A stretch of 64,000 nucleotides of DNA from assembly GCF_002752355.1 (NCBI RefSeq), contig NZ_MRAV01000014.1, positions 558,001-622,000 of the forward strand, given 5' to 3'. Positions 1-8,651 of this stretch are shown here, one piece after another. The translations under genes and the position numbers were made by a program. Positions within the stretch are counted from its first letter, which is position 1; every line of letters begins with the position of its first letter. Source of the DNA: Leucobacter sp. OLIS6 (GTDB lineage: Bacteria > Actinomycetota > Actinomycetes > Actinomycetales > Microbacteriaceae). The notes under the pieces were generated by a model. That model did not search any database. It had not been told where the DNA came from and saw only the letters and a list, made by a program, of their open reading frames with translations.

Positions 1-1269
1 CTCATCGTGCCCGCGCTCGCGAAGCTCGGCGACATGGTCGGGCACAAGCGGATCCTGCTGATCTCGACCGCGGTGACCGCTGCGGCGAGCGCGGTGCTGC
101 CGTTCACCGACAGCTTCGGGGTGTTCCTTGCGGCGTGGGCGCTGCAGGGCTTCTACGTGGTCTGGCTCCCGCTCGAGATCGCGATCATCTGGTCGCGGAC
201 CCGGGGCACCGATGGGCGTTCGGTCCTGACCACGCGCGCAGCGGGCATCCTGGTGGCGGCGCTCGAGCTGGGCGCGATCCTGGGTGCGCTGGGCGGCGGG
301 GCGCTCATCGATGTGCTGCCTCTGCCGGTCGTGCTCGCGGTCCCGGCGGTGTGCGTGGTGATCTGCTTCTTCGTCGTCAGGTTCGGGGTGTCCGACGTCG
401 GGGTCCCGAACCGGGGCGAGTTCGACTGGGTCGGTGCGTCGCTCGTCTCGCTCGCGCTGCTGGCGCTGACCGGCGGTTTCAGTCTGCTCCGTCTGCAGGG
501 TGCGGGCGAGCCGCTGCCCTGGGTCGCGCTGGGGCTCGGTCTCCTGCTCGTCGTTCCCTTCGCCCTGTGGGAGCTGCGCCATCCGGATCCGCTGATCGAT
601 GTGCGCATGTTCCGGTCGCCGGCGCTGCTGCCGATTTTCCTGACCGCAGGTCTCTTCGGGATGAGCGTGCTGGGGGCGCAGGCTCCGCTGTCGACCTTCG
701 CGCGCACCGATCCCGAGCGCTACGGCTATGGTCTCGGTGCGTCGGGGTTCGGGGCGTCCCTGCTGATCGGCTTCTACCTGATCGCGATGATCACGGGCGC
801 GCTGCTGTTCCCGAAGCTGGCGCGCCGGATCACGCCGCGGCTGGCGCTCGTGGTCGCGTCGACCTGCATCGGCGTGGGGTATCTGCTCTTCCTGCCCTTC
901 CACGACGGGTACGGCCAGGTGGTCGCGAACATGGTGGTGGCGGGGCTCGGGTCCGGGGCGCTCGTCGCCGCGCTTCCGGCGGCTGCGGCGTCTGCTGCGC
1001 CCGAGACGCAGACGGGCGTCGCGACGGGTCTCACCAATTCGGTGAAGACCGTCGGCGGCGCGCTGGCCTCCTGCGTGTTCGGGATCGCGCTGCTGCACGG
1101 AGCCACGGGGGCCGCGGCCGACGAGACGGCTACGGCGGGGTCGCTGTCCGGGTACGTGATCGTCTGGATCGTGTGCGGGGCGAGCGCGCTCTGCTCGGCG
1201 GTGCTGCTGTGCTTCGTCCCGCGTACCGCGTTCCAGGATCGCGAGTCGATCGCCGTCGCGAGCGGGTAG
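1..1269 (+). CDS. MFS drug/solute exporter, 5'-truncated by window edge
   Basis: Integral membrane transporter of the major facilitator superfamily, probably a proton-coupled exporter of the 14-helix EmrB/QacA (DHA2) type; the substrate is unknown. The reading frame is open from base 1, so the true start lies upstream. The visible part opens with the cytoplasmic loop signature LGDMVGHKR (motif A between helices 2 and 3), then shows about ten or more hydrophobic segments split by short charged loops, and ends after a helix-rich C-terminus. The missing N-terminus should hold one or two helices. It faces the gene at 1294 convergently with 24 bp between. The family is clear; substrate and exact helix count are not. 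Confidence 0.85.
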   Translation, partial: LIVPALAKLGDMVGHKRILLISTAVTAAASAVLPFTDSFGVFLAAWALQGFYVVWLPLEIAIIWSRTRGTDGRSVLTTRAAGILVAALELGAILGALGGGALIDVLPLPVVLAVPAVCVVICFFVVRFGVSDVGVPNRGEFDWVGASLVSLALLALTGGFSLLRLQGAGEPLPWVALGLGLLLVVPFALWELRHPDPLIDVRMFRSPALLPIFLTAGLFGMSVLGAQAPLSTFARTDPERYGYGLGASGFGASLLIGFYLIAMITGALLFPKLARRITPRLALVVASTCIGVGYLLFLPFHDGYGQVVANMVVAGLGSGALVAALPAAAASAAPETQTGVATGLTNSVKTVGGALASCVFGIALLHGATGAAADETATAGSLSGYVIVWIVCGASALCSAVLLCFVPRTAFQDRESIAVASG

Positions 1270-1293
1270 CGGCGCCGTTCCGACGACGGGCGA

Positions 1294-2097
1294 CTAGACG
1301 AACGCTCCCCCGGGACGTGCGAGGTCGGCGATGCCGCGCAGCACGGCCTGCGACACGATCCCACTCGATGCGGGCCGTTCGGGCAGCGGAGCGTTCGCGG
1401 CGGCGAAGCGGTACTCCCCTGCGGCGCCCGAGGCTTCGATCAGGTGCTCGGTGCGCGGGGCGCGGGGGTCCGCGACCAGCCGCACCTCGGTCTGCTCCCA
1501 GAGCCCGGTCGCGGCGGCGAGCGCGACGGCGACGTTGAGCGAGCTCGGGAACCGTTCGATCGCGTCCCGCACGGTGCCGGTGAGGATCCGGGTCGGTTCC
1601 GCGAGGCCGAGCAGAGAGGCTCGCTCGGCCTCGGTCATCCAGGGCTGGACGAGGGCTTCGGGGCGCTTGGTGGTGGTGAGCGAGGCCCGGGCGAGTCCGC
1701 CGTCGCGCGTCGCTGCGCGCAGCAGGTCGAGGCCGCCGATCGCTCCGGTGGAGAGGCGGCAGATGCCGGGGCCGTCGAGCAGCCGCGCGCGGTCCAGCGG
1801 GTCGGCGAGGGCGCCGATCGAGACGAGCAGCAGGTCGCGTCCCGCGGAGACGACCCGCGGACCGAGTTCGCGGGCGGCGGGGACTCCCGCGCACTCGACG
1901 ACCAGGTCGCTGGAGGCGACGGCGTCGTCGAGGTCGAGTTCGGTGATCCCCCGCGCGGTCGCGGCTCCCGGGGTGCGCACGACCGCGCCGACCAGGACGG
2001 CGCCGGGCGCCGCGCCGGTCCGCAATCCGTCGGCCACGCGCGTGCCGATCGCGCCGAGCCCGAGGAGGGCGACGCGGAGCGGGGACTGCTGGGGCAT
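1294..2097 (-). CDS. Aspartate dehydrogenase (NadX/DUF108)-like protein
   Basis: Probable NAD(P)-dependent L-aspartate dehydrogenase-family protein of 267 residues, cytosolic. The N-terminus has a Rossmann nucleotide-binding motif (LGLGAIG, about residues 12-18). The C-terminal half has the family pattern around 'RDAIERFPSSLNVAVALA', matching the NadX/DUF108 domain where aspartate or a related amino acid binds. NadX proteins make iminoaspartate for NAD synthesis, but no nadA or nadC lies nearby, so the physiological role is open. The ATG at 2097 gives the natural start. It is divergent from the NUDIX-LOG gene at 2172, with 74 bp between. Confidence 0.7.
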   Translation of the reverse strand: MPQQSPLRVALLGLGAIGTRVADGLRTGAAPGAVLVGAVVRTPGAATARGITELDLDDAVASSDLVVECAGVPAARELGPRVVSAGRDLLLVSIGALADPLDRARLLDGPGICRLSTGAIGGLDLLRAATRDGGLARASLTTTKRPEALVQPWMTEAERASLLGLAEPTRILTGTVRDAIERFPSSLNVAVALAAATGLWEQTEVRLVADPRAPRTEHLIEASGAAGEYRFAAANAPLPERPASSGIVSQAVLRGIADLARPGGAFV

Positions 2098-2171
2098 GGG
2101 GCCAGCCTAGGTGCCGGGCTCCGCCGCTTCCAATCGGGGTTCGCGCGGGTGCGGCTCGATAGGCTGCTGCG

Positions 2172-3149
2172 GTGAACAGAACCATTCGGGTCAGTGCGGT
2201 CGTGATGCGGGACGAGTCCGGGCGGGTGCTGAACGTGCGCAAGCGCGGCACCTCGATGCTGATGCTGCCGGGCGGCAAGCCGGAGGCCGGCGAGGATCCC
2301 CGCGACACGGCGGTGCGCGAGTTCGCCGAGGAGCTGGGGGTCGAGCTGGATCCGCTGCTGCTGCGCGGCGTCGGTCGATTCGCCTCCGCTGCGGCGAACG
2401 AGCCGGGGCACGCCCTGGTGGCCGATGTGTTCGAGCACCCGTTCCGGCCGGTGGATGCGCCCCGCGCCGAGATCGAGCACCTGGAGTGGGTGGATCCTTC
2501 GGCGCCGCACGGGGGCATGGCCCCCCTCAACTCCGAGCACGTCTTCCCGGGGCTGATCCGCCGCGCGCCGCTCTCGGGCATCGCGCCGCAGCGGATCGCC
2601 GTGTACACGGGATCCGCGCTGGGGCTGGATCCTCGTATCGTTCGCGAGGCCGCTTCGTTCGGCTCGGCGCTGGCCGAGCGGGGCATCGATCTCGTCTACG
2701 GCGGTGGAAAGGTCGGCCTCATGGGCGCCGTCGCGGATGCGGTCCTGGCGGGCGGAGGCGAGGCGTTCGGCGTGATCCCGCAGCGCCTCGTCGACGGCGA
2801 GATCGGCCACACCGGGCTCACGCGCCTCGAAGTCGTGGCCGACATGCAGTCCCGCAAGCGGCGCATGATCGCCCTCGCCGATGCACTCGTCGCGCTCCCG
2901 GGCGGGCCCGGCACGCTCGAGGAGTTCTTCGAGGCCTTCACCTGGATGAACCTCGGGCTGCACAACCGTCCCGTCGCGCTCGTCGATATCGACGGCTACT
3001 GGCAGCCGATGCTCGCGGCGCTCGGCGACATGGTCGAGCGCGGGTTCCTCGCGCAGCGGTACCTCGACTCGCTGATCGTCGAGAGCGATCCGGAGACGCT
3101 GCTGCGCCGCCTGTCGGAGTGGACCCCGCCTCCGGCGAAGTGGGGGTGA
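2172..3149 (+). CDS. NUDIX hydrolase - LOG-family phosphoribohydrolase fusion
   Basis: Two-domain cytosolic enzyme of 325 residues. Residues about 1-135 are a NUDIX hydrolase with a complete NUDIX box (GGKPEAGEDPRDTAVREFAE, followed by ELGV), which hydrolyses nucleoside diphosphates linked to another group. Residues about 140-315 are a LOG-type domain (TIGR00730) with a YGGGKVGLMG loop, the MQSRKRRM segment and the catalytic PGGPGTLEE motif; this family releases base plus ribose 5-phosphate from nucleoside 5'-monophosphates such as cytokinin ribotides. The start is GTG. Joining the two activities suggests successive breakdown of a modified or damaged nucleotide, which is inference. Both active sites look intact. 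Confidence 0.85.
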   Translation: MNRTIRVSAVVMRDESGRVLNVRKRGTSMLMLPGGKPEAGEDPRDTAVREFAEELGVELDPLLLRGVGRFASAAANEPGHALVADVFEHPFRPVDAPRAEIEHLEWVDPSAPHGGMAPLNSEHVFPGLIRRAPLSGIAPQRIAVYTGSALGLDPRIVREAASFGSALAERGIDLVYGGGKVGLMGAVADAVLAGGGEAFGVIPQRLVDGEIGHTGLTRLEVVADMQSRKRRMIALADALVALPGGPGTLEEFFEAFTWMNLGLHNRPVALVDIDGYWQPMLAALGDMVERGFLAQRYLDSLIVESDPETLLRRLSEWTPPPAKWG

Positions 3150-3174
3150 CCCGGGCGCTGCCGAGCGGCGACGA

Positions 3175-3783
3175 TCAGCGGATGTAGACGTCGAGGTGGT
3201 TGCCGACGGTGCCGCGGTCGTAGATCTTGCCCTGGTATCCGAACGGGGTCGGGAACACCGTGCCCTTCGGCGCCGAACCCGCGAGCACGATGAAGCCGTC
3301 GCCGTCGCTCACGTAGCCGTCCTCGTTGACGTGCCGCCCGGGCACCTCGAGTCCCTGGCCCGGCAGCACCTGCTGGCTGTAGTAGGTGAACTTGTAGCCG
3401 CCCCACTCGATCGCGCCGCTGAACATGAACTGCGCGAGCGTGTAGAGGGGTGCGCCGACGAGCTGCTTGCTGGGCGACTTCACGGCAGCGTTCGTCGCGC
3501 CGATGCGCTCGATGTCGGAGACGCCGAGGTCGACGGCGGGTTCCGCGCTGTCGGCCGCGGCGAAGCTCTGCGTCCGCGCGTCGGCGACCTCGCCGGATCC
3601 GTCGCTCGCGAAGGCGTTCGGCATGGAGAGCGGCGCCAGTGCAGCCGAGCCCAGCAGCACCGCGACACCGGCGACAGCGCCGATTCCGCGTACGCGCGAC
3701 CACCGGACGGATCCGGTGCGGGCGGTCTGGGCGAATGCGGTCACAGTGCTTCGATGGTAACCCGCGGCCATGGGCGCCCGCAT
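3175..3783 (-). CDS. Secreted or membrane-anchored hypothetical protein
   Basis: Unassigned protein of 202 residues (198 if the second ATG at 3771 is used). A basic N-terminal stretch precedes a hydrophobic segment at about residues 33-54 (VRGIGAVAGVAVLLGSAALA), so it is probably exported through a signal peptide or anchored. The mature part has a polar linker and then a conserved-looking C-terminal domain with the pattern DGYVSDGDGFIVLA, 'GTVFPTPFGYQGKIYDRG' and a final HLDVYIR. That pattern resembles a small beta-rich domain in exported Gram-positive proteins, but I cannot name it. Divergent from the next gene, with about 85 bp to that gene's chosen start. Confidence 0.6.
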   Translation of the reverse strand: MRAPMAAGYHRSTVTAFAQTARTGSVRWSRVRGIGAVAGVAVLLGSAALAPLSMPNAFASDGSGEVADARTQSFAAADSAEPAVDLGVSDIERIGATNAAVKSPSKQLVGAPLYTLAQFMFSGAIEWGGYKFTYYSQQVLPGQGLEVPGRHVNEDGYVSDGDGFIVLAGSAPKGTVFPTPFGYQGKIYDRGTVGNHLDVYIR

Positions 3784-3868
3784 TCAGCTCGGAGCGCACC
3801 ACCATTCCCGTACTCTAGTAAGGAATCACTCGACTCCCTGTCAGTGCACGACCCCTCGAGGAGCCGCC

Positions 3869-4864
3869 ATGCCCGCCGACCCCACCGGATCGCTCGCCCA
3901 GTACCTCGCCGCGCTCCCCGAAGGGCGCGTCCGCACTCACTCGGTCGTCGCGGCCGCGATCGCCGAGCGCGCTGCGACCGTCCCGCGGGAGCAGGAGCTG
4001 CTGTTCATCGCGGGCCACCGGCACCCCGACTACGAGGACGGCGCGGATCGCTTCTGGCACGCGGTCGAGCAGCTGGCGCTCCCGGAGCCCGCCGGCGCTG
4101 ACGAGCTCCCGCTCGCCTGGATCGGCTACGACGTCGTCGGCCGGTTCACCGGCCGCCGGGAGGCGCAGGGGTTCCTGCTCACCGATCGTCGGCTCCTGGT
4201 CAAGGATCAGGTCGACGGCGTGTTCGGAACCGCGACTCCCCGCCAGTACCCGCTGTTCGTCGGCAGCGCGGGCGTCGCGGGATCCGCGTCCGAGATCGCG
4301 GCGTCCGCCGCGTCCTCCTACGACTGGGAGTTCGCGCGCTCCCTCATCGATGCGGACACCGCGTCCGGTCTCGGCGTCCTGCTCTCCGAGCTGCTCGTCG
4401 CCGCGATGGAGACGCTCCAGCGCGCCGGCGCGGAGCTCGCCCCCGAGCCCCCGACATCGACCGGACTGCTCGGGCGCGTCCGCGAGCTGGGCCTCGGGAA
4501 CGCGGTGAAGCTGCCGGGCGATCCGAAGCACGCGAAGCACTTCGCGAAGCTCGCGAAGAAGCTGCCGCTCGACCCCGGGGAACGAATCCTGATCGCCTGC
4601 ACCGATAGCACGCTGATCGGCGCGTACGGGTTCCTCCTCACCGACCGCGGCGCGCGCTCGAAGGACCTCGGCGAGGACCCGGCGTTCACGCCGACCGAGC
4701 AGTTCGTCCCCGATCAGATCCGGCGCGCACCCGACAGTGCGCACCGGATCCTGCTCGGTGCGGGCGAGACGCACGAGATCCCGACGCGATTCACGGAGCA
4801 GCAGGTCGACGCGCTCATCGTGCTGCTCCGCGAGTGGGGCGAGGGCCGGCTGGACGCCGACTGA
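3869..4864 (+). CDS. Hypothetical cytosolic protein with two GFLLTDR repeats
   Basis: Unrecognised soluble protein of 331 residues, without signal peptide or membrane segment. The motif GFLLTDR occurs twice, near residue 100 (GFLLTDRRLLVKD) and near residue 253 (GFLLTDRGARSKD). Each is followed by a charged stretch, suggesting two copies of one fold of the kind seen in bacterial PH-like domains. A Lys/Ala-rich stretch (about residues 215-235, HAKHFAKLAKKLPL) separates them. I chose the ATG at 3869 because CGAGGAG lies 6-12 bases upstream; the frame stays open further 5' but without a good ribosome site. It ends 26 bp before the convergent ketosynthase gene. No function is claimed. Confidence 0.65.
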   Translation: MPADPTGSLAQYLAALPEGRVRTHSVVAAAIAERAATVPREQELLFIAGHRHPDYEDGADRFWHAVEQLALPEPAGADELPLAWIGYDVVGRFTGRREAQGFLLTDRRLLVKDQVDGVFGTATPRQYPLFVGSAGVAGSASEIAASAASSYDWEFARSLIDADTASGLGVLLSELLVAAMETLQRAGAELAPEPPTSTGLLGRVRELGLGNAVKLPGDPKHAKHFAKLAKKLPLDPGERILIACTDSTLIGAYGFLLTDRGARSKDLGEDPAFTPTEQFVPDQIRRAPDSAHRILLGAGETHEIPTRFTEQQVDALIVLLREWGEGRLDAD

Positions 4865-4889
4865 TCCGGGCCGCCGGGCCGCCGGGCCG

Positions 4890-5843
4890 CTACTCGGGCA
4901 GTTCCGCGACCTGGCCGGCGTAGGCGAAACCGCCGCCGAAGCCGAAGAGCAGCACCGTTCCGCCGCGCGGCAGCTCGCCGCGATGCCAGGCCTTCGAGAG
5001 CCCGAGCGGCACGGACGCCGCGGAGGTGTTGCCCGACTCCTCGATGTCGCGGATCACGATCTGCTGAGCGGCGGCCCCCAGGGCGTTCGTCAGCGGCTCG
5101 ATGATCCGCAGGTTCGCCTGGTGCAGAGCGAACACGTCGACCTCGCGGGCGCTCACCCCAGCGGTGTCGAGGATCCGCTCGGCGATGGGCGCGGCCCCGG
5201 TGAGCGCCCAGCGCATGATCTTGCGTCCGTCCTGGGAGAAGAGCTGCGGCGCCCCGTCGATCCGCACGGCCTCGGTGAGGCCCGGCACGGTGCCCCAGAC
5301 GACCGGGGAGATCCGCGGCTCCTCCGAGACCCCGACCACGACGGCCCCGGCCCCGTCCGCAGTCAGCACGCAAGTGCTGCGGTCCGTCCAGTCGGTGAAG
5401 GCGCTGAGCGCCTCGGCGCCGATCACGAGCGCCGAGTCGGCGCTGCCGGTGCGGACGGCCTGCTCCGCGATGCCGAGCGCGTACTCGAAGCCCGAGCACG
5501 CGGTGTTGATGTCGACGGCCGCCGCACCGTCGAGCCCGAGCTCCGCGACCACGCGACCGGCCGCGTTCGGGCTCCGGTGCTCGGACGTGGTCGATGCGAG
5601 CAACACCAGGTCGACGCGCGCGACGCCGGCGTCGTCCATCGCCATGCGGGCGGCAGCCACCGCCATCGACAGCACAGAGTCGTCCGCTCCGATGATGCGG
5701 CGCTCGCGAATGCCCGTCCGGCTGCGGATCCACTCGTCGTTCGTCTCGACCATCGCCGCGAGGTCGTCGTTGGTCACGATCCGCTCGGGCTGGAAGTGCC
5801 CGAGGCCCAGCAGGCGCGAGCCGCGCATCTCGAAAGTCTTCAC
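4890..5843 (-). CDS. Beta-ketoacyl-ACP synthase III family protein (FabH-like)
   Basis: 317-residue thiolase-fold condensing enzyme joining an acyl-CoA to malonyl-ACP, as FabH does to begin fatty acid chains. The N-terminal 'ETNDEWIRSRTGIRERR' is the FabH signature. The catalytic triad is complete: Cys in INTACSGFEYALG, His in FALHQANLRI and Asn in EESGNTSAASVP. The C-terminus ends in the usual glycine-rich FGFGGGFAYAG. It stands alone with no acpP, fabD or fabF beside it, so it could be a second ketosynthase III rather than the housekeeping copy. GTG start at 5843; an in-frame ATG at 5828 is the alternative. Confidence 0.88.
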   Translation of the reverse strand: MKTFEMRGSRLLGLGHFQPERIVTNDDLAAMVETNDEWIRSRTGIRERRIIGADDSVLSMAVAAARMAMDDAGVARVDLVLLASTTSEHRSPNAAGRVVAELGLDGAAAVDINTACSGFEYALGIAEQAVRTGSADSALVIGAEALSAFTDWTDRSTCVLTADGAGAVVVGVSEEPRISPVVWGTVPGLTEAVRIDGAPQLFSQDGRKIMRWALTGAAPIAERILDTAGVSAREVDVFALHQANLRIIEPLTNALGAAAQQIVIRDIEESGNTSAASVPLGLSKAWHRGELPRGGTVLLFGFGGGFAYAGQVAELPE

Positions 5844-5946
5844 GCCCGAACGCTACTCCCCGTCGCATCGGGCTCGTGGCATGCACGAGCGCGGTCCGCG
5901 GGCCGGCCGGTGCTTCGCCACCGCCGGCCCGCGAACCGCGGGTCCA

Positions 5947-6426
5947 TCAGGCCCGCGCGGCGGGATCGGCCTCGTAGGTGACCCAGCGGGTCCGCTCGGC
6001 CAGGGTGTCGTAGAGCGCTTGCGCCCGGTGGTTGTCGTCGGCGGTCACCCACTGCACGACGCTCCGCCCCTCGGCGTCGGCCATCTCGGTGAGCCGGCCG
6101 ATGAGGGCGCGCCCGACCCCGCGACCGCGCGCCCCGGGATCGGTGAACAGGTCGTCGAGGAAGATGCCGCTGCTGCCCGTGTAGGGCGATGAGAAACGAC
6201 GATGGTGCGCGAAGCCGACGACGGTTCCGTCCGCCTCGGCCACCAGCGCGCTGCACTCGTGGGCGGGATCCATCATCCAGGCCCAGGCCCGCGAGACGAC
6301 CTCCTCGGACTCCGCGAGCCGGTAGAACTCGCGATACGCGCGGAACAGCTCGCGCCACCGCGCCTCATCGGCGGGCGCGAGCGCGCGGATCGTGGGGGCG
6401 GTCGTGATGGTGGTGTGCTGGGTCAT
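5947..6426 (-). CDS. GNAT family N-acetyltransferase
   Basis: 159-residue acetyl-CoA-dependent N-acetyltransferase. The GNAT core is clear: beta strands 'CSALVAEADGTVVGFAHH', then FLDDLFTDPGARGRGVGRAL, which includes the R/Q-x-x-G-x-G/A acetyl-CoA loop (RGRGVG), and a C-terminal NHRAQALYDTLA helix. The substrate is unknown. It is divergent from the MocR regulator at 6651 across 224 bp, and MocR proteins often control the gene divergent from them. The ATG at 6426 is preceded by GGAG at a suitable distance. Confidence 0.85.
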   Translation of the reverse strand: MTQHTTITTAPTIRALAPADEARWRELFRAYREFYRLAESEEVVSRAWAWMMDPAHECSALVAEADGTVVGFAHHRRFSSPYTGSSGIFLDDLFTDPGARGRGVGRALIGRLTEMADAEGRSVVQWVTADDNHRAQALYDTLAERTRWVTYEADPAARA

Positions 6427-6650
6427 GGGAAATGCTCCGGTTTCGTTTCTGAGGTACGGGGGCGCCGAGCTCGCGGCCCGGCCGGGAGGCGGCCCGCGCG
6501 GGATCGCGGCCGCACGGCGACTAGCCGCTCATGGAGCACCCCCTCTCGCCGCGGCGCGCTCGCGCGCCCGAGTCGGGGATCGATGAAGCCGCCAGCGGCG
6601 GAGAGGGAAACACTCTTGCCTGAAACTGGGTAACGTTATCTAATGGTTTC
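6427..6650. promoter_or_regulatory. Divergent promoter region with MocR operator candidates
   Basis: Intergenic region between the acetyltransferase (-) and the MocR regulator (+). Just before the regulator start, TGAAAC (6621-6626) and GTTTCA (6646-6651) form an inverted repeat. Between and across it, GTTATC (6635-6640) and GATAAC (6660-6665) form a second. On the other side, close to the acetyltransferase start, GAAACGAAAC appears on the minus strand. These overlap the expected regulator promoter, so autoregulation is plausible. The sites are seen in the sequence; their binding is inferred. Confidence 0.4.
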
Positions 6651-8033
6651 ATGAACAACGATAACAGATCGGCGGTGCTCGCCGCCGAACTGCGCAGCCG
6701 CATCGACTCCGCCACCCCGGGTACGAAACTGCCCGGCGTGCGTGAACTCTCGCGCGAGTTCCGAGCGAGCGCCGCCACCGTCTCCGCCGCGCTCGCCGAA
6801 CTCGGAGCCCTCGGGCTCGTCCGAGCCGAACCGGGCAGGGGCACCTTCGTCGCCGAACGCGCGCACCGACGCGATCCCGACTTCGCCTGGCAGTCGCAGA
6901 CCCTGGGCCGCACCCGCGTCGACCCCGACCGCGCCTCGCGCCTCGGCGGCCACGGCTCCCCCGAGCAGATCCCGCTCTCCTGGGGCTACCTCTCCGCCGA
7001 ACTCCTCCCCGCCGAAGGGCTCCAGCGGATCGGCGCCCGCGCCGCACGCGGCTCGCGAGCCTGGCAGCTCACACCCCCGGCCGGCTCCCCCGAGCTCCGC
7101 CGGGTCATCGCCGCCGACTACCGAGCCGACCCGGGCGACGTGCTGATCGTGCCCGGCGGTCAGCAGGGCCTCGTCTTCGCGATGCGCACGCTCGCCGAAC
7201 CCGGATCCGCCGTCATCACCGAGAGCCCCAGCTACCCCGGAGCGATCCTCGCCGCGCAGAGCGCCGGACTCGCGCTCGCCGCCGTCCCCGCGGACGCCGA
7301 CGGGATCCTGGTCGACCGCCTCGCCGTCGAGCTCGAGCGGACGCGTGCGCGCGTCGTCTACCTGCAGCCGAGCTTCGCGAACCCGACTGGAGCCGTGCTC
7401 AGCGCCGAACGGCGGGCACGCGTGCTCGAACTCGCCGCCCAGCACGGCGCCTTCGTGATCGAGGACGACTGGGCACGGCACCTCGGACTGGAGCGGAGCA
7501 CCCCGCCGCCGCTCTTCTCCGATGACCCGCACGGGCACGTCGTCACGGTGACCACGCTCGCCAAGCCCGCTTCGCCCGGGCTGCGGATCGGCGCGGTGAT
7601 CGCCCGCGGCCCCGCCGGGCAGCGGATCCGCGCTTCGCGCACCGCCGACGACCTCGGCGTCGCACCCCTGCTGCAGGAGATCGCGACCGACCTCCTCACC
7701 TCGCCGGCCTGGCCGCGCCACCTGAAGCGGTTGCGCGCCGAGCTCACGGTCCGCAGGGACGCCCTGGTCTCCGCGGTGCGCAGCGCGCTGCCCGATGCCC
7801 GGATCGCCCGGATCCCGGACGGCGGACTGCACCTCTGGGTCCGTCTCGCCGCGGGCGTCGACAGCCGCGACCTCGCCGAGCGGGCCGGCGCCGCCGGTGT
7901 GCTCGTCGGCGACGGGCGGCACTTCTTCGTGGACGAACCGCCCGCCCCGTTCGTCCGGCTCTCCTACGGAGCGGCGACGCCCGCGCAGATCGCGGAGGGG
8001 GTGCGGCGGGTCGGGTCGCTGCTCGCGCGCTAG
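6651..8033 (+). CDS. MocR/PdxR-type regulator (GntR HTH + aminotransferase fold)
   Basis: 460-residue transcription factor. The N-terminal winged helix of the GntR type (about residues 5-70, 'LPGVRELSREFRASAATVSAALAELGALGLV') is joined to a fold-type I aminotransferase domain (about 105-455). The PLP-binding lysine is in TTLAKPASPG; VLIVPGGQQGL, SPSYPGA and the FANPTGAV loop fit the family. These proteins sense PLP or an amino compound bound as a Schiff base and usually control divergent genes; here that gene is the acetyltransferase at 5947-6426. The first 20 codons contain half of an inverted repeat, so the operator may extend into the coding region. Confidence 0.88.
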   Translation: MNNDNRSAVLAAELRSRIDSATPGTKLPGVRELSREFRASAATVSAALAELGALGLVRAEPGRGTFVAERAHRRDPDFAWQSQTLGRTRVDPDRASRLGGHGSPEQIPLSWGYLSAELLPAEGLQRIGARAARGSRAWQLTPPAGSPELRRVIAADYRADPGDVLIVPGGQQGLVFAMRTLAEPGSAVITESPSYPGAILAAQSAGLALAAVPADADGILVDRLAVELERTRARVVYLQPSFANPTGAVLSAERRARVLELAAQHGAFVIEDDWARHLGLERSTPPPLFSDDPHGHVVTVTTLAKPASPGLRIGAVIARGPAGQRIRASRTADDLGVAPLLQEIATDLLTSPAWPRHLKRLRAELTVRRDALVSAVRSALPDARIARIPDGGLHLWVRLAAGVDSRDLAERAGAAGVLVGDGRHFFVDEPPAPFVRLSYGAATPAQIAEGVRRVGSLLAR

Positions 8034-8092
8034 CGGGCGGTCCCCGGCTCAACACGCCCGAAGCAGGCAGGAGGGATCCCGCAGCGCACGGC

Positions 8093-8569
8093 TCAGAGCG
8101 GCTTGCGCATCTGCTGCGCCATCACCGCGTAGCCCGCCGAATCGTAGAGCGCTCTCGCGGTTCCGTTGCTCCCGAACACGTTGAGCTCGAGCGCGGTGGC
8201 ACCGGCCGCCCGGGCAGCGCCCTCGGCGGCCTCGAGGAGGGCACGCCCCAGCCCGGTTCCCCGCCGTTCCGCGTGCACCTCGATGTCGTAGAGGAAGGCG
8301 ACGCCTTGCGCACCGCGCGGATGGTCCAGGCCGATCCATACCCGGCCGACGGCTTCGCCCGTGGGGATCACCGCGGTGCGCAAGAGCATCCCCCGCGTCG
8401 AACGCCCTTCGGGCAGGAGTGCGGCGTTCTCCTCCTGCGCACGCTCGACGGCGCCCTCGGCAGGCCACTGGCCCGCCTCGACCTTCTCCGCCGCGTAGTC
8501 GCGAGCGAGAGCGATCTGCCAGGCCGCGTACTCGCCGTCGGTCATCGGGCGGAGCATCAGTGCGGTCAT
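8093..8569 (-). CDS. GNAT family N-acetyltransferase
   Basis: 158-residue acetyltransferase. It shows the GNAT core with 'VAFLYDIEVHAERRGTGLGR', containing the acetyl-CoA loop RRGTGLG, followed by ALLEAAEGAARAAGATALELNVF and GTARALYDSAGY. That C-terminal pattern resembles mycothiol-synthase-like and RimI-like proteins, but no substrate can be assigned. I chose the ATG at 8569 (MTALMLRP) because upstream codons read into the divergent gene and lack GNAT character. Gap of 82 bp to the divergent transferase gene. Confidence 0.82.
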   Translation of the reverse strand: MTALMLRPMTDGEYAAWQIALARDYAAEKVEAGQWPAEGAVERAQEENAALLPEGRSTRGMLLRTAVIPTGEAVGRVWIGLDHPRGAQGVAFLYDIEVHAERRGTGLGRALLEAAEGAARAAGATALELNVFGSNGTARALYDSAGYAVMAQQMRKPL

Positions 8570-8651
8570 TCCCCCATCGTGGCACGGCGATCCGGCGGCG
8601 CGCCCCGTCGCAGGGCGAGTTCCAAGATGGCCTGCGGAATAATCTTCTGAT

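Noticed and set aside
4865-4889. Tandem GGGCCGCC units between converging genes
   Set aside because: Only three short copies; too few for a meaningful repeat in DNA of this composition.
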